From: Crocodylus rhombifer
Lineage: Eukaryota; Chordata; Crocodylia; Crocodylidae
Assembly (NCBI GenBank): GCA_038503035.1
Contig: JAVSML010019224.1
Span: forward strand, 62,001-126,000
DNA: 64,000 bases
Reading direction: 5' to 3'
Below the pieces are notes generated by a model. That model searched no databases, was not told where the DNA came from, and saw only the letters and a list, made by a program, of their open reading frames with translations. The stretch's first letter is position 1. Every line of letters begins with the position of its first letter. A program made the translations under genes and the position numbers. This document shows positions 1 to 10,130 of this stretch, piece after piece.

Positions 1-471
1 GCTCAGTCAGAGAGGGGCAAATCCTGACCCTGGTAAGTCCTCCAAGTATGGGTCGAAAGTAAGAGCTAGAGTAGAGCACAATGACCTGCTGCTCCGGGGG
101 GGAGTGAGAGTTCCTGTGAGGCCCTGGAGCACCAGCTGTGGTGTGAGTTAAGAATGCCCTGGTGAGGGGTGGCCCTAGAAAGGGGGTGGAGATGAGGAGC
201 CCTGAGGGGGCGGGGGGAAGAAGGCTGGGAGCCCAGTATGTAAGAGTGTATAGACTTGCCCCAGAAGGGGCCAGGGCAAGCTTAGGCCTGGTCAGGTAAT
301 TGGCTGGCCACTACCCCAGTGAGGGTTGCAGGAGAGACCCAAAAGATGGTACATCTCCCACCCAAGGTATGAACTAGCTAAGAGGAAGCAAGGCAATTTG
401 AGTTGCTGATGCGTGAAAGAGACCCTGTGAGAAGGGGTAGAGTGTGTAAGGCCCTAGTGAGTGTGTGAGGC
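1..471. repeat. GC-rich unclassified repeat, LTR-like, left part
   Basis: This stretch is GC-rich and shows no credible protein. Similar GC-rich sequence resumes beyond the CR1 fragment on its right, so the CR1 appears to have landed inside it. The right half ends near 1755 with a sequence (TCGGGGACCCCCATGTTGCC) that resembles the tRNA-primer region found just inside an LTR, which is the only reason for the LTR suggestion. No terminal TG/CA pair or second LTR was found. Confidence 0.3.
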
Positions 472-1464
472 CCATTAATGATGTGGACATCGAAGTAAGA
501 AGCGCACTGGCCAAGTTTGCCGATGACACCAAACTTTGGGGCAAAGCATTCACACCAGAAGACATGCAGGTGATCCAGGCGGGCAATCCAGGCTGACCTG
601 GACAGGCTCAGCAAATGGGTGGACGAGAACCTGATGGTGTTTAACACTGAAAAATGCAAGGTTCTCCACCTTGGGAGGAAAAACCTGTAGCATCCTTATA
701 CGCTCAGCAGTGCTACACTGGCTAGCACTACAGAAGAAAGAAACTTGGGGGTCATCATTGACCACAAGATGAACATGAGCCTGCAATGCGATGCTGCGGC
801 TAGTAAAGCCAAAACACTGGCTTGCATCCATAGATGCTTCTCAAGCAAATCCCAGGACATCATTCTCCCCTTGTACTCGGCCTTGGTGGGGCTGCAGCTG
901 GAGTACTGCATCCAGTTTTGGGCTCCACAATTCAAAAAGGATGTGGAGAAGCTTGAGAGAGTCCAGAGAAGAGCCACATGCATGATCAGAGGTCAGGAAA
1001 ACATACCTTACGACAACAAGCTGAGAGCCATGGGGCTCTTTAGCCAGGAAAAGCTCAGGCTCAGGGGTGATCTGATGGCCACCTATAAGTTTATCAGGGG
1101 TGACCACCCGTATCTGGGGGAACATTTGTTCACCAGAGCGCCCCAAGGGATGACAAGGTCAAATGGTCATAAATTACTGCAAGACCCTTTCAGGCTGGAC
1201 ATAAGGAAGAATTTCTTTACTGTCCCAGCCCCCAAGGTCTGGAACAGCCTGCCATTGGAGATGGTTAAAGCACCTACTCTGAACACCTTCAAAAGCAAAT
1301 TGGATGCTTATCTTGCTGGGATCCTATGACCCCAGCTGACTTCCTGGTCTTTGGGCAGGGGGCTGGACTCGATGATCCTCCGGGGTCCCTTCCAGCCTAA
1401 ATGTCTATGAAATCTATGAAATCTTCCGAGGTCCCTTCCAGCCCTGATGTCTGTGAAAACTATG
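472..1464 (+). mobile_element. CR1 LINE, 5'-truncated 3' fragment
   Basis: This is the 3' third of a CR1 non-LTR retrotransposon. It begins just before the reverse transcriptase motif C (KFADDTKLWG, about 513-542) and runs through the C-terminal region to the 3' UTR and tail. It is collinear with, and very similar to, the copy ending at 38.4 kb, so both belong to one subfamily. A small tandem duplication near 570-592 (GATCCAGG/AATCCAGG) breaks the reading frame early. The 3' end is a double tail: the segment GGTCCCTTCCAGCC plus a CTATGAAA tail occurs twice (1383-1422 and 1431-1466). 5' truncation is the normal outcome of incomplete target-primed reverse transcription. Confidence 0.93.
745..1329 (+). 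pseudogene. CR1 ORF2 C-terminal fragment (RT C-terminal region)
   Basis: A 194-codon open stretch, the best-preserved part of the truncated CR1 above. It starts in GVIIDHKMNMS, a block that follows RT motif C and D in CR1, and continues through QLEYCIQFWAP and RRATCMIRGQ to the family C-terminus KSKLDAYLAGIL. The start shown is only where the frame opens; the natural ORF2 start is absent. Codon 994-996 (CAG) is the position that has become a stop in the 35.8 kb copy. It lacks endonuclease and most RT motifs, so it cannot encode an active protein. Confidence 0.9.
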
Positions 1465-1790
1465 AGAGGAGGGCGGTATGAATGTGGGTGTGCCTGAGGC
1501 CTGACAATGAGGCCTAAGCTTGGTTCAGCTGTAGGCTGGGAGCGCTGTGTCATCTGGATGCCATCTGCGAAGCTTGGGCTGCGGTGTAGGGGAGGAACGG
1601 AGTTGCAGATAGCACCCCCTGGCATCGGAGCAAGAATGGGCAGCCTCCTGCCTTAATTAATATCCTAGTTAATTAACAACAAGGCATTGCAGATGAGACA
1701 GGTGGGTGGTATGCCCAAAGGCAGGTGGGGAAACTAGCACTGTGGCTAGTCGGGGACCCCCATGTTGCCACACTGGCTTTCAGCACAATT
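1465..1790. repeat. GC-rich unclassified repeat, right part
   Basis: Probable continuation of the repeat at the window start, separated from it by the CR1 insertion. It contains a short AT palindromic patch (TTAATTAATATCCTAGTTAATTAA, 1653-1676) and ends near a possible primer-binding-like sequence. The family is not recognised. Confidence 0.28.
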
Positions 1791-4485
1791 GAAATGTTTC
1801 ACAGGACAGGAATGATGCCATTGAAATTTTCAGTGGGAAATTATGTAAGTGTTTCATTTTCATAATGTAAAATGTTTCATTTCAACTTTGACATTTTCAA
1901 ATTTTATGAGAATAAATACAATACAATATAACTGTCAAAACCAACAGCAGGAAACAAGATGTGTCATTAGGGTTAAGACAGAATAATTTGGAATATTTTG
2001 TTTGGTGAACAGTTCTCAGATTTTTTCCTTTTGTCCCTGAACTGTGATTAAATGAAATGTCGGTGTTTCCTGTAAAATGGTCTTTTAAAAAATTTTTGTA
2101 TTTTTGGAACCCGCTTTTGAAAAATTTAGCAAGCTTTTCAGATGGCAGCATGGCCTAGAATGTTCTGGAGCTGTCTGTAGTGTCTGGAGGCTGTAAGTTT
2201 CTGATTTCAAGGATAATTTGTATAGTTGTCCTCAGGATGCTTAGCATGATATCATTTTCCTTTATAGCATTGCTGTGGGGAGAAACCACATTCTTAGACA
2301 ATTGAGAATGGTGGAATATTTAGCAGTTGTTTATGGCAGGAATTGCTTCAGGGCTGTGCCTGGATATTGGTTGGACTGAGGTGAATGTTTAGTTTGCCAA
2401 AGGCAGCAAAAATGAAATCTATGAGCAAAAGGCAAAGAGGAAAATGTGCATATTTTAGGACATTCTCCACATGATGGCAGTAAAAATCCTTCAGAACTGA
2501 GATAGGTTTGTGTCTCACCTTTTAAAAAACAAAGGGATTGGGAAGCAACCCTAACTGATGATATATTGAAGTGTAGATGACTAAGGTTTCCCATTTTTCT
2601 GTTGGTAACTGTTAAAAATTCCCAGTTTGCTTGCCAAAGAACAAAGCAACATCCAGGGTAGTACAGAGAGAATAGGTCACCAGTTACATCATAACAGAGC
2701 AGAGTATCATTTGTAGGCACCACTTCAAAGGATTTTTTGTGTTTCCTCTGCTGTTTGTGACCATGGGGAGGGAGAGGATAAAGATAAATTAACTTGTTTT
2801 TATCTCCATCTGAAAACTCCTTTCTGTCCAAGGAACGTAGACACAGTGGCCCATCGCTGAAAACTGCATGACATAGCCTGCCAAAGAGCATTTGGGAAAG
2901 GACACAGTTCAACCCAACTGGGCATCTGACCAACTTGGTTTGATTTCTGCAACAATACCAGATGGTTTTGGAAGGAGTTTCCGGCAGAGATTCAGCCTGT
3001 ACTTGGGTAGCCTTATGCATGGAAGCAGTTAGAGGGGAGTGTATTTAAAGAACCCAGAAGCAGCTGTGTGGCTAAAATAAAAGTGGTTTTTTTGTCTTGT
3101 TTTTGCTTGGTTTCCTGTTTCAGACTCGAGACTTCTCTTCTGAGAGCAAATGGGTGGAGGAAGGGATGGATCAGAAGGGTGAAACTGATCTTAGACATTC
3201 CTGCTTTGCTTTTTACAGCTTGGATGCACCAGACACTTGACATGAAAGGGGCTGTAGCTAAGCAGTCTGTGAATATCTCCCCTTCATACTCATATTTTTT
3301 TCATTCCATTCTTCATTCAGCATGGGGATTTTCTTTCTGTGTATGTATGGAGGGGATACCAGTGTATACCTTCCTCATCAACTTCCCTCGTTAGAGCTTA
3401 AGTGGGCTACATTTATTATGTAGTTATTCACACCTGTTAAGAACGGGTGTAACATCAAAACTGAACCCTAGGACTTTCCATGCAAGTAAATAACTACATA
3501 AGATATGGAGGTAGTGGGGAATCTGCAGATCATCTGCTAAATCAGCAAAAAACTAAAAATATAAACATAGGTTACAAGCAGTGGGCAGAGGAGTGATTGC
3601 TGCTGGGAAGTCAAGCAGAAAGAATTACTTTCTTTGTAAGAGTTTATTACTTAGCTTTCCTGTGGTGGTTATTATCATGGTATTGGAGATACAAAATCAT
3701 GAGTTTATCCTTATAACACCCCTACAAAATCAGGAAGTATTACTCTAGCATAACAAATTGGGAATTGAGAAACCAAGAAGATATAAAACCTTGTATTATG
3801 GGCAATTTTGAGGAACCTGCCTTTTTCTATAGGTACTATTACCAGAAAAATAAGACTGTTTTTCTTTTGTGGTAAAATAAGGCTCTGTTCTAAATAAATA
3901 ATAAGCAAGTTGACCAACACAACAAAATTCTATCTTCATAATATCCTTTTATAAATATTACCTAAAGCTCCCAGTTTTCATAAGGGGTGGATATATAGCC
4001 TTGCAATTGGGTAAGATGAAGTGCCTTGCTAGCAAGTCTTTGCCAGAAATGGGAACAGTGTACAGTCCTGAGGATTTTGCTTTCACCACTAGTGCTCATC
4101 ACTTTACCATTACAAGCTGATCAGAAGTAACAAAGGGAATTATAAGTAAGTCACCCTCCCTTGGTACAAGAATATTTTACATTCATAAGAAATTAGATTC
4201 TTTGTGTATGTGGAATACCTGTTGTTGACGATGAGAATTTATGCACTATGTCTTGCACAAGTGAGCAGCATACCAGCAGTTTGAACTCTGACCTGTCAAG
4301 GATGCTTTAAAAACAGTGAAACTGAAAAGCAGAGAGTGGCGAGGAAGGAGCTCTGTTCCTGCTTCTTGGAATCAGTAAAGTCTGAAAAGAGCAAATCTAA
4401 AACTGTTATGCATCCATCAGGTTTCTGGCTCAACAATCCTTTTGACCAGCATGCTCTGGGTAGAGTGTCCTCTGGGTGAAAAAAG
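1791..4485. other. No gene seen; AT-rich intergenic or intronic DNA
   Basis: The first part (1791-2130) is AT-rich with repeated TTTCA / TGAAA words and may be an old DNA-transposon relic. The rest looks single-copy apart from the small hairpin element listed separately. A 229-codon minus-strand open frame (2331-3020) is discussed under findings; its translation shows no recognisable domain, and an open frame of this length is not surprising by chance in 64 kb. Confidence 0.6.
3416..3501. mobile_element. Tiny hairpin MITE-like element
   Basis: Perfect 13-bp terminal inverted repeats (TTATGTAGTTATT at 3416-3428 and its complement at 3489-3501) bracket 60 bp, with a second small hairpin inside (ACACC...GGGTGT). 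This architecture fits a very short non-autonomous DNA transposon. No target duplication is obvious. Confidence 0.45.
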
Positions 4486-4830
4486 TATAGAATCATAGAA
4501 AATGAGGGTTGGAAGGGACCTCAGGATGTCATCTAGTCCAACCCCCTGTTCAAAGTGGGACCATCCCCAACTAGATCATCCCAGCCAAAGCTTTGACTAG
4601 CTGGGTCTTAAACCTCCAAGGATGGAGATTCCACAACTTCTCTTGGTAACCTGTTCCAGTGTTTTACTACCCTCCTAGTGAGAGAGCTTTTGCTAATATC
4701 TAACCTACACTTCCCTTGCTGCAACTTGAAACCATTGCTCCTTGTTCTGCCACCACTGAGAACAGTCTAGCTCCTTCCTCTTTGGAACTACCCCTCAGGT
4801 AGTTGAAGGCTGCTATTAAATCCCCCCTTA
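4486..4830 (-). mobile_element. CR1 LINE 3' UTR and tail (old copy, part 1)
   Basis: The + strand begins with TATAGAATCATAGAA, the complement of the CR1 tail, followed by the familiar 3' UTR block (GGTTGGAAGGGACCTCAGGA, TAGTCCAACCCCCTG). The element therefore runs right to left. It is the 3' end of one CR1 whose other pieces lie at 6759-6893 and 8977-10130; the intervening DNA consists of later insertions. Decay from the consensus and absence of an open frame mark it as an old copy. Confidence 0.92.
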
Positions 4831-4860
4831 CCCACTTAGTCTGGAGAAGAAAAGACTGTC
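4831..4860 (+). repeat. Short CR1 segment in inverted orientation
   Basis: CTTAGTCTGGAGAAGAAAAG is the reverse complement of the CR1 segment expected at exactly this place when the rest of the copy is read on the + strand (TCTTCTCCAGACTAA, the block just before AAGCCCAGTTCTCTCAGCC). The flanking pieces keep the normal minus-strand orientation, so only this roughly 25-30 bp was flipped, at the edge of the Gypsy/MITE insertion. Confidence 0.6.
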
Positions 4861-4889
4861 TTTACACATGATCGAGGAGTGGGGGGGTG

Positions 4890-5075
4890 GGGGCACTTTA
4901 ATTAGAGTGCCCCTCAGGAGCCACTCTAATTAAAACACCCACAGCGTCTTCTGTATTCATCATCCCAGACTTCAAAATGGCAGTAGGGGTGCTTTAATGA
5001 AAACATGTTTGATGAGCTTTAGTTAAAACACCCTTGCTGCCACTTTGAAGTGTGGGGATGCTGAATACATGAGAT
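4890..5075. mobile_element. Hairpin MITE
   Basis: Arms 4952-4997 and 5022-5071 are imperfect reverse complements (left TGTATTCATCATCCCAGACT, right ending GGGATGCTGAATACAT) around a loop of about 24 bases. A further palindromic block at 4890-4946 (TTTAATTAGAGTGCCC / CCACTCTAATTAAAA) belongs to the same structure. Words such as TTAAAACACCC recur. It sits inside the insertion that splits the old CR1. Superfamily is not determined. Confidence 0.55.
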
Positions 5076-5092
5076 GCTATGATAGGAGCAAT

Positions 5093-5685
5093 GTCCCGGA
5101 GCCCTACGGTCGTGGTACCTAAGGCTGACGAGTCATTATGAATAAGTACAGATTTCAGAAGGGTGAACGAGATTGTCCGGTTTGATGCATTTCTGATGCC
5201 CCATATAGAAGAACTATTAGAGAGGATAGGCCAAACCTGCTACATATCCACAATAGATCTGTCCAAAGGGTATTGGCAAATACCGATGGCAGTAAGAGAC
5301 CAACAGAAAAATGCATTTGGTACACTGTGGGGCTTGTTTGAAGAATGCCGTTTGGCCGCCATGGGGCTGCTGGTACTTTACAGCACCTCATGGACCGTAT
5401 ACTTATACCGCATATAAGGTATGCCGCCGTGTATATTGACGACATCTTCATTGCAATGGTTAAATAAGACCAAAAATGATAATGCACGCATAACATGGTG
5501 GGCGCTATTGTTACAGCCTTTTAAATTCATGGTTAGTTATAGGCCTGCAATGACTAACAAGGTAGCGGATTTTTTGTCCAGATGCAACAAGATGGATGGA
5601 ACAGTGACAAGATACTGCAGGACAATGAACCAAGTTGGTAATGACCAAACCAGAAAGGCACTCCTGTCACAAGTGCAGGGTTGTG
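5093..5685 (+). pseudogene. Gypsy-type LTR retrotransposon pol remnant (RT, end of RNase H)
   Basis: Translation in shifting frames gives, in order: TVVVPKADE (5' part of RT), VNEIVRFDAFLMPHIEELLE, CYISTIDLSKGYWQIPMAV (RT motif A, catalytic Asp in TIDLSKGYWQ), a RMPFG-like block, and AAVYIDDIFIA with an intact YIDD catalytic motif at 5432-5443. The text then jumps directly to NARITWWALLLQPFKFMVSY...VADFLSR, the end of the RNase H region. The connecting RNase H sequence and the whole integrase are missing, so this is an internally deleted Ty3/Gypsy copy. Stops (near 5138 and 5415) and frameshifts show it is dead. Confidence 0.85.
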
Positions 5686-6758
5686 TAATAGGGGCAATGC
5701 CCTGAAGGAAAACTCACCTCCAAGGGAACAGCTTCCGAGCTGGCGGGATGTGGTGGGAAACCAGAAGTCCGGTGGGAGCAAAACTGCACCAGAAAAAAAT
5801 GCTGTGGCAACAAAAGAGGAAAAAAAAGGAAGAAAAGGCACAACAGTTCCAGAAAGAGCTGGAGTCACAGCATGGGCCTGTTTTGTGGGGGTGTGCCAGC
5901 GCCGATTCACTGCCCGGCCCCTTAGGGCACAAATAAAAGCTCTGCCGGGAGCAGAGTCAGGAGGACTGAAAGTGAAGCTTCCGGTTGGGCCAGAAGAGCC
6001 CCGAGGAGGAGGGAGCTCCAGAGAAGAGCAGTGGTGGCTGCCCCAGGAGGGGGCATACAAGGAAGGGAAAAGCCCACAAGGGCTAAGGTATGTACCTGAA
6101 GAGAGGGTGTGGATCCCAGATGCCTCTGGATGGGACTGCATGACCAAGGACCCTGCAAAGGGAGAGGAGTGCCAGAAGTCCGGACCAAAATAACTATATA
6201 ACAGGGAAACAAGGTTGTCACTTGTAACCCGGGGACAGCAAGGACCACAAGCAAGTCTTTGCTATGGCAGGAAGCTCAAGCCAAGTGAGGTCCGTACCCT
6301 ATTTTCCTTTAAAAGTCAAAAGCACCAAGACAAAAATTACAACCGTAGCTCATCTTAGAGGTGAGCAGAAGATAACATCTTAAAGGGTGGCATAAGGTGA
6401 GGTGTAGAGCCCTGAATAGGGAAACAAGATGAGCCTGGTTATGGAAGACGCCAGGGAAAGTGGGACGTAACATCCTACTCCCGGTAATAACTTATTTTTT
6501 CATCAAAGATGTGGCAGGCGAGAACCCCCTTAAAGGCCTTCCAGGGCGAATACCTCAACACCGAACTGTTTAGAACACAACAAAATGGCAAAACCTGAGA
6601 GGTCCCTAAGAGCTAGGCATATGAGTGAACGCCATGGGAACTTACAGATGCCACGGCTGCTAGAGCATGCTATTTAGTCAAGTGATTAATTGAATCAGCT
6701 ATGACACACTGTAATTATAGTGCATCATAGTAGGTGTCCTGTATGTTTACAGGCACCC
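5686..6758 (+). repeat. Probable 3' LTR and flank of the Gypsy remnant
   Basis: It follows the pol remnant directly, beginning around TGTGTAATAGGGGCAATGCC, which would be a TG-type LTR start. An AATAAA signal lies at 5932-5937 (GGGCACAAATAAAAGCTC), as expected near the R region of an LTR. A long plus-strand open frame at 5681-6193 is purine-rich and has no recognisable domain. The 3' boundary is unclear: sequence up to 6758, where the old CR1 resumes, is assigned here only by position. Confidence 0.45.
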
Positions 6759-6893
6759 AATAAGCCCAGTTCTCTCAGCCTCTCCTCATAAGTCATGTGT
6801 CCCAGCCCCCTCACCATTTTTGTTGCCTTCTGCTGTACTCTCTCCAATTTGTCTACATCCTTTATGTAGTGGAGGGCCCAAAATGGAACACAG
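6759..6893 (-). mobile_element. Old CR1 LINE, part 2
   Basis: Resumes the CR1 interrupted at 4830, with TAAGCCCAGTTCTCTCAGCC, then CCTCTCCTCATAAGTCATGT and the block ending AAAATGGAACACAG. It stops at a TA dinucleotide that is duplicated on both sides of the next element, and continues at 8977 (CTCCAGATGTGACC). Confidence 0.92.
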
Positions 6894-8334
6894 TACAGGT
6901 TTCCCTCAATTTATGTGGGTTTGATTAATGCAAATTCGCTTTTATGAGATGAGCCTTCAATCTCACATATAATGAATTTCGGGTATAAATTTGCATATAT
7001 GCGATCGACATAGGCCTGGAGAATGCTGCATAAATTGAATTTGCATAAAGCAACCTACTTTATAACGTAAGAAAGAGGAATAGGTTCCCCTGTCAGCTGC
7101 TCTGAGGGCCGGCTGGGGAGAGCAAGGACAAGTGGAGCCTCGGGTGGTGCGGGGTACGGCACTCACCCCAGCCCTGGCTGCAGTGGCTCCAGGAGCTGCT
7201 GACACCAACTGCTGGCAGCCACTGGGCTGCACTGTGTCCCGAGCCCCCTAGGGCTCTGCCTGTCTCCACTCATCCCAGCTCTTGCTGCAGCTGTCCTGGG
7301 AGTGGCCAATGGCAGCTCCCTGTAGCCGCTAGGCAGCACTGTGCCCTGGTGCAGGAAGCTGGTGCTGGCAACTCATGGGGCCACTGCAACCAGGGCTGGG
7401 GTGGAGACAGGCAGAGCATCAGGAAGAGCCTGAAGCCCCTGAGCCTGCAGTGGTTGCTGGCCCCAGCCTACTCTCATCTGGCTGCAGGCGGCTGCCCACC
7501 CCTGCTGCAGCCTTGGGAGTGGCGGACACTGCCTGCTTGCAGCTTCTGGGCTTTGCCGCGCTGGGGGATTTGGGGCACGGTGCCCCAGGGGAAGCAGAGC
7601 CCCGGGGGGAGTTGAAGCATGGTGCAGCCCAGTGGCTGCAAGCAGGCGGTGTTCACCGCTCTCAGGGCTGCAGTAGGGGTGAGCAGCTGCTTGCAGCTGG
7701 ACAAGAACAGGCAGGAGCTGGTGGCTGCTGCAGATTTGGGCCAGTCCCAGCCTGTTCTTATCCAGCTGCAGACAGCTGCCTGCCCCTGCTGCAGCCAAGG
7801 GAGTGGTGGACGCTGCCTGCTTGCAGTCACTGGGCTGCACCATGCCCTGAACCCACCAGTGTCGTGGAGTCCAGCAGCTGCAAGCAGGCAGTGTCCGCTG
7901 TTCCCTGGACTACAGCAGAGGCAGGCAGCTGCCTGCAGCTGGACAAGAGCAGGCTCAGGGGCTCCAGTCTCTTCCTGGCACTCTGTCTGTCTCCATCCCA
8001 GCCCCGGCTGCAGCAGGTCCGGGAGCTACCAGCGCCAGCTGCCTGCACCAGCGCCTGGTGCAGCCCAGCGGCTAAAGAGATTTGGCATCGGCTGCTCCTG
8101 GGACAGCTGCTGCAGGAGCTGGGGTGAGTGGGGAAAGGCTGAGCTCTGGGGGGTTCGGGGCATGGTGTAGCCCAGTGGCTGCCGGCATCTGGTGCCAGCA
8201 GCTCCCGGGGCCGCTGCAGCTGGGGCTAGGGTGAGTGCTGCACCCTGCACCACCTGGGTCTCTGCTTGTCTGCACTCACCCCATCTGGCCCTGGGAGCTG
8301 CTGACAAGGGAACTTATCCCTATTTCTTACATTA

Positions 8335-8890
8335 CAGGCAGTCTTCAAGTTACAATATTTCGCACTTACGTTTCTAAATTGACACCGTTTCAACTTTCTG
8401 AAGTCAGTTTCGACTTTACAATTTTTTATCTGATGTGACACCATGACAGTGAACAAGTTGCTGTGTCACCCATCTCCCTGGAGAACATCTGTCCAAACTT
8501 CCTTGGACACTTTCTTTAAGAAAACAGACAGGACTCCAGAACCTTCAGCCAAGAGTCCTGAGAAGACTCCCACCAAGAACCCTCAAAACATCCAACCAAG
8601 AGCCCTTCAAAAAGTCCAGCAAAGTCACCTTAAAGAAGTGCTTCCAAATCAATATGATTGCTATTTACAATATAAATATATTATTGTAGCTATATTACTC
8701 ATCTATAATTGATTGAGTACAAAATTCTGGGTTATTTTTGGTGAAAACAGGGTATCAGGCCTTGGTTCAGGAACCAATCCCCCACTTATAACATTGTTTC
8801 CTATGGGAAAAATTGGTTCTGAGTTACAACGTTTTGACTTAAGACGCTGTTTTCAGGAACCAATTGTATTGTAAGCCCAAGGACTGCCTG
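8335..8890. mobile_element. Nested Tigger-type element (556 bp)
   Basis: Ends CAGGCAGTC...GACTGCCTG, flanked by TA (8333-8334 and 8891-8892). Removing the element plus one TA rejoins CTTACATTA and AAGTAGG to give exactly the complement of the left arm of the host element (CCTACTTTATAACGTAAG at about 7050-7067), which proves the nesting. Subterminal sequence (GGAACCAATT, TTACAACGTTTTGACTTAAG) is Tigger-like. It retains the end of a transposase frame and is otherwise internally deleted. Confidence 0.9.
8443..8712 (+). pseudogene. Tigger transposase C-terminal remnant with PIP-box-like motif
   Basis: An 89-codon frame inside the nested Tigger element. Residues 18-25 read QTSLDTFF (8494-8517), followed by KK and a Pro/Ser/Lys-rich tail. 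QxxLxxFF matches the PCNA-interacting peptide (PIP box) described at the C-terminus of pogo-family transposases. No DDE catalytic core or helix-turn-helix DNA-binding domain precedes it; those were lost by internal deletion. The ATG shown is unlikely to be a real start. The identification rests on motif plus position within an element that has pogo-type termini. Confidence 0.6.
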
Positions 8891-8976
8891 TATAAAGTAG
8901 GTTCGCTTTATGCAAATTTGATTTATACGGCGTTCTCCAGGAATGCATGTACCACATAAATCGAGGGAAATCTGTA

Positions 8977-10130
8977 CTCCAGATGTGACCGCACCAGTGC
9001 TGAATAGAGGGGAAGAATAACTTCCCTTGATCTGCTGGCAACGCTCTTACTAATGCAGCCCAGTGTGCCATTGGTTAATAAGGCCATACTGTTGGCTCAT
9101 ATGTAACTTACTGTCCATTATAACCCCCAGGTCCTTTTCTGTAGAGCTGCTGCTTAGCAGTTCAGTCCCCAGCTTGGAGTGGTGCATGGGATAGTTCCAT
9201 CCCAAGTGCAGGACTTTGTACTTGTTCTTATTGAACCTCATGAGATTTCTTTTTGTCCTATCCTCCAAGTTGTCAATGTCTCTCTGAATCCTAGGTCTAC
9301 CCTTCAGTGTATCTACTACTCGCCACTGCTTGGTTCATCTGCAGGCTTGCTGAGGGTGCAGTCTATTGCATCTTCCAGGTCACTGAAGGAAATACTGAAC
9401 AAAACTGGCACCAGGACCGACCCTGGAGCACTTCACTTGATACCAGCTGCTAGCTAGACATCGAGCCATTGACTACTACCCTCTGAACCCAATGATCCAG
9501 CCAGTTTTCTGTTCATCTTACATTCCATTCATCCAGTCTGTACTTCCTTAGCTTGCTTGTGAGAATGTTGTGGGAGACCATATCATAATCCTTGCTAAAG
9601 TCAAGGTATATCACATCCACTGGTCTCCCCATGTCCATGGAGTCAGTCATCTCATCATAGAAGACAGGTTGGTCGGGCATGACTTGCCTTTGATGAATCC
9701 ATGCTGACTGTTCCTAATCACCTTCTTCTCTAAGTGCTTAGAAATAGATTCCTTGAGGACCTGCTCCATGATTTTTCCAGGGATTGAGGTGGGGATGACT
9801 GGTCTGCAGTTCCCTGGATCCTCCTTCTTCCCTTTCTTAAACACTGGTACTATATTTGCCCTTTTCTAATTGTCTGGGATCTCTTCTGATCACCATGAGT
9901 TTTCAAAGATGATGGCTAGCAGCTCTGCAGTCACATCAGCCAACTCTCTCAGCACCCTTGGGTGCATCCCATGTGGCTCCATGGACTTGTACATGTCCAG
10001 CTTTTCTAAATGGTCCCTAACCTGTTCTTTCACCATGGTTGGCTGCACACCTCCTCCCCAAACAGTGCTGCCAGGTGCAGTAGTCTGGGAGCTGACCAGA
10101 AGCCTGTGAAGACTGAGGTGAAAAAGGCAT
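8977..10130 (-). mobile_element. Old CR1 LINE, part 3 (RT region)
   Basis: Continuation of the split minus-strand CR1. Read on the minus strand, pieces of ORF2 are recognisable in several frames: FKKGKKEDPGNCRP and QHGFIKGKSCPTNL (RT fingers, 9647-9844) and NKYKVLHLGWNYPMHHSKLG...EKDLGVIMDSKL (post-motif C, 9050-9268). Frames are broken throughout, so this copy is long dead. Homology fades near 10130, the 5' truncation point. Confidence 0.93.

Larger units (their letters stand above)
6896..8974. mobile_element. Tigger/pogo-type fold-back DNA transposon
   Basis: The element starts CAGGTTTCCCTCAATTTATG and ends with the complement of CAGATTTCCCTCGATTTATG, and is flanked by a TA duplication (6894-6895, 8975-8976) inside CR1 sequence. 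These termini and the TA target fit the Tigger branch of Tc1/mariner. The inverted repeats do not stop at a short terminus: both halves are complementary, with indels, almost to a centre near 7735, including GC-rich internal blocks with recurring GCAGCTGGACAAG-like motifs. Long frames in the 7.3-8.2 kb core are by-products of this repeat. A second transposon is nested in the right arm. No intact transposase is present. Confidence 0.85.

Noticed and set aside
5681..6193. 170-codon plus-strand frame after the Gypsy remnant
   Set aside because: Lys/Glu/Gly-rich translation of purine-rich probable LTR sequence; overlapped by equally long minus-strand frames and without any gag or pol motif.
7375..8127. 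Long plus-strand frames in the GC-rich core of the Tigger fold-back (250 and 183 codons), with minus-strand counterparts
   Set aside because: They overlap in several frames on both strands and follow the internal repeat; composition is Ala/Gln/Ser/Cys-rich without domain pattern.
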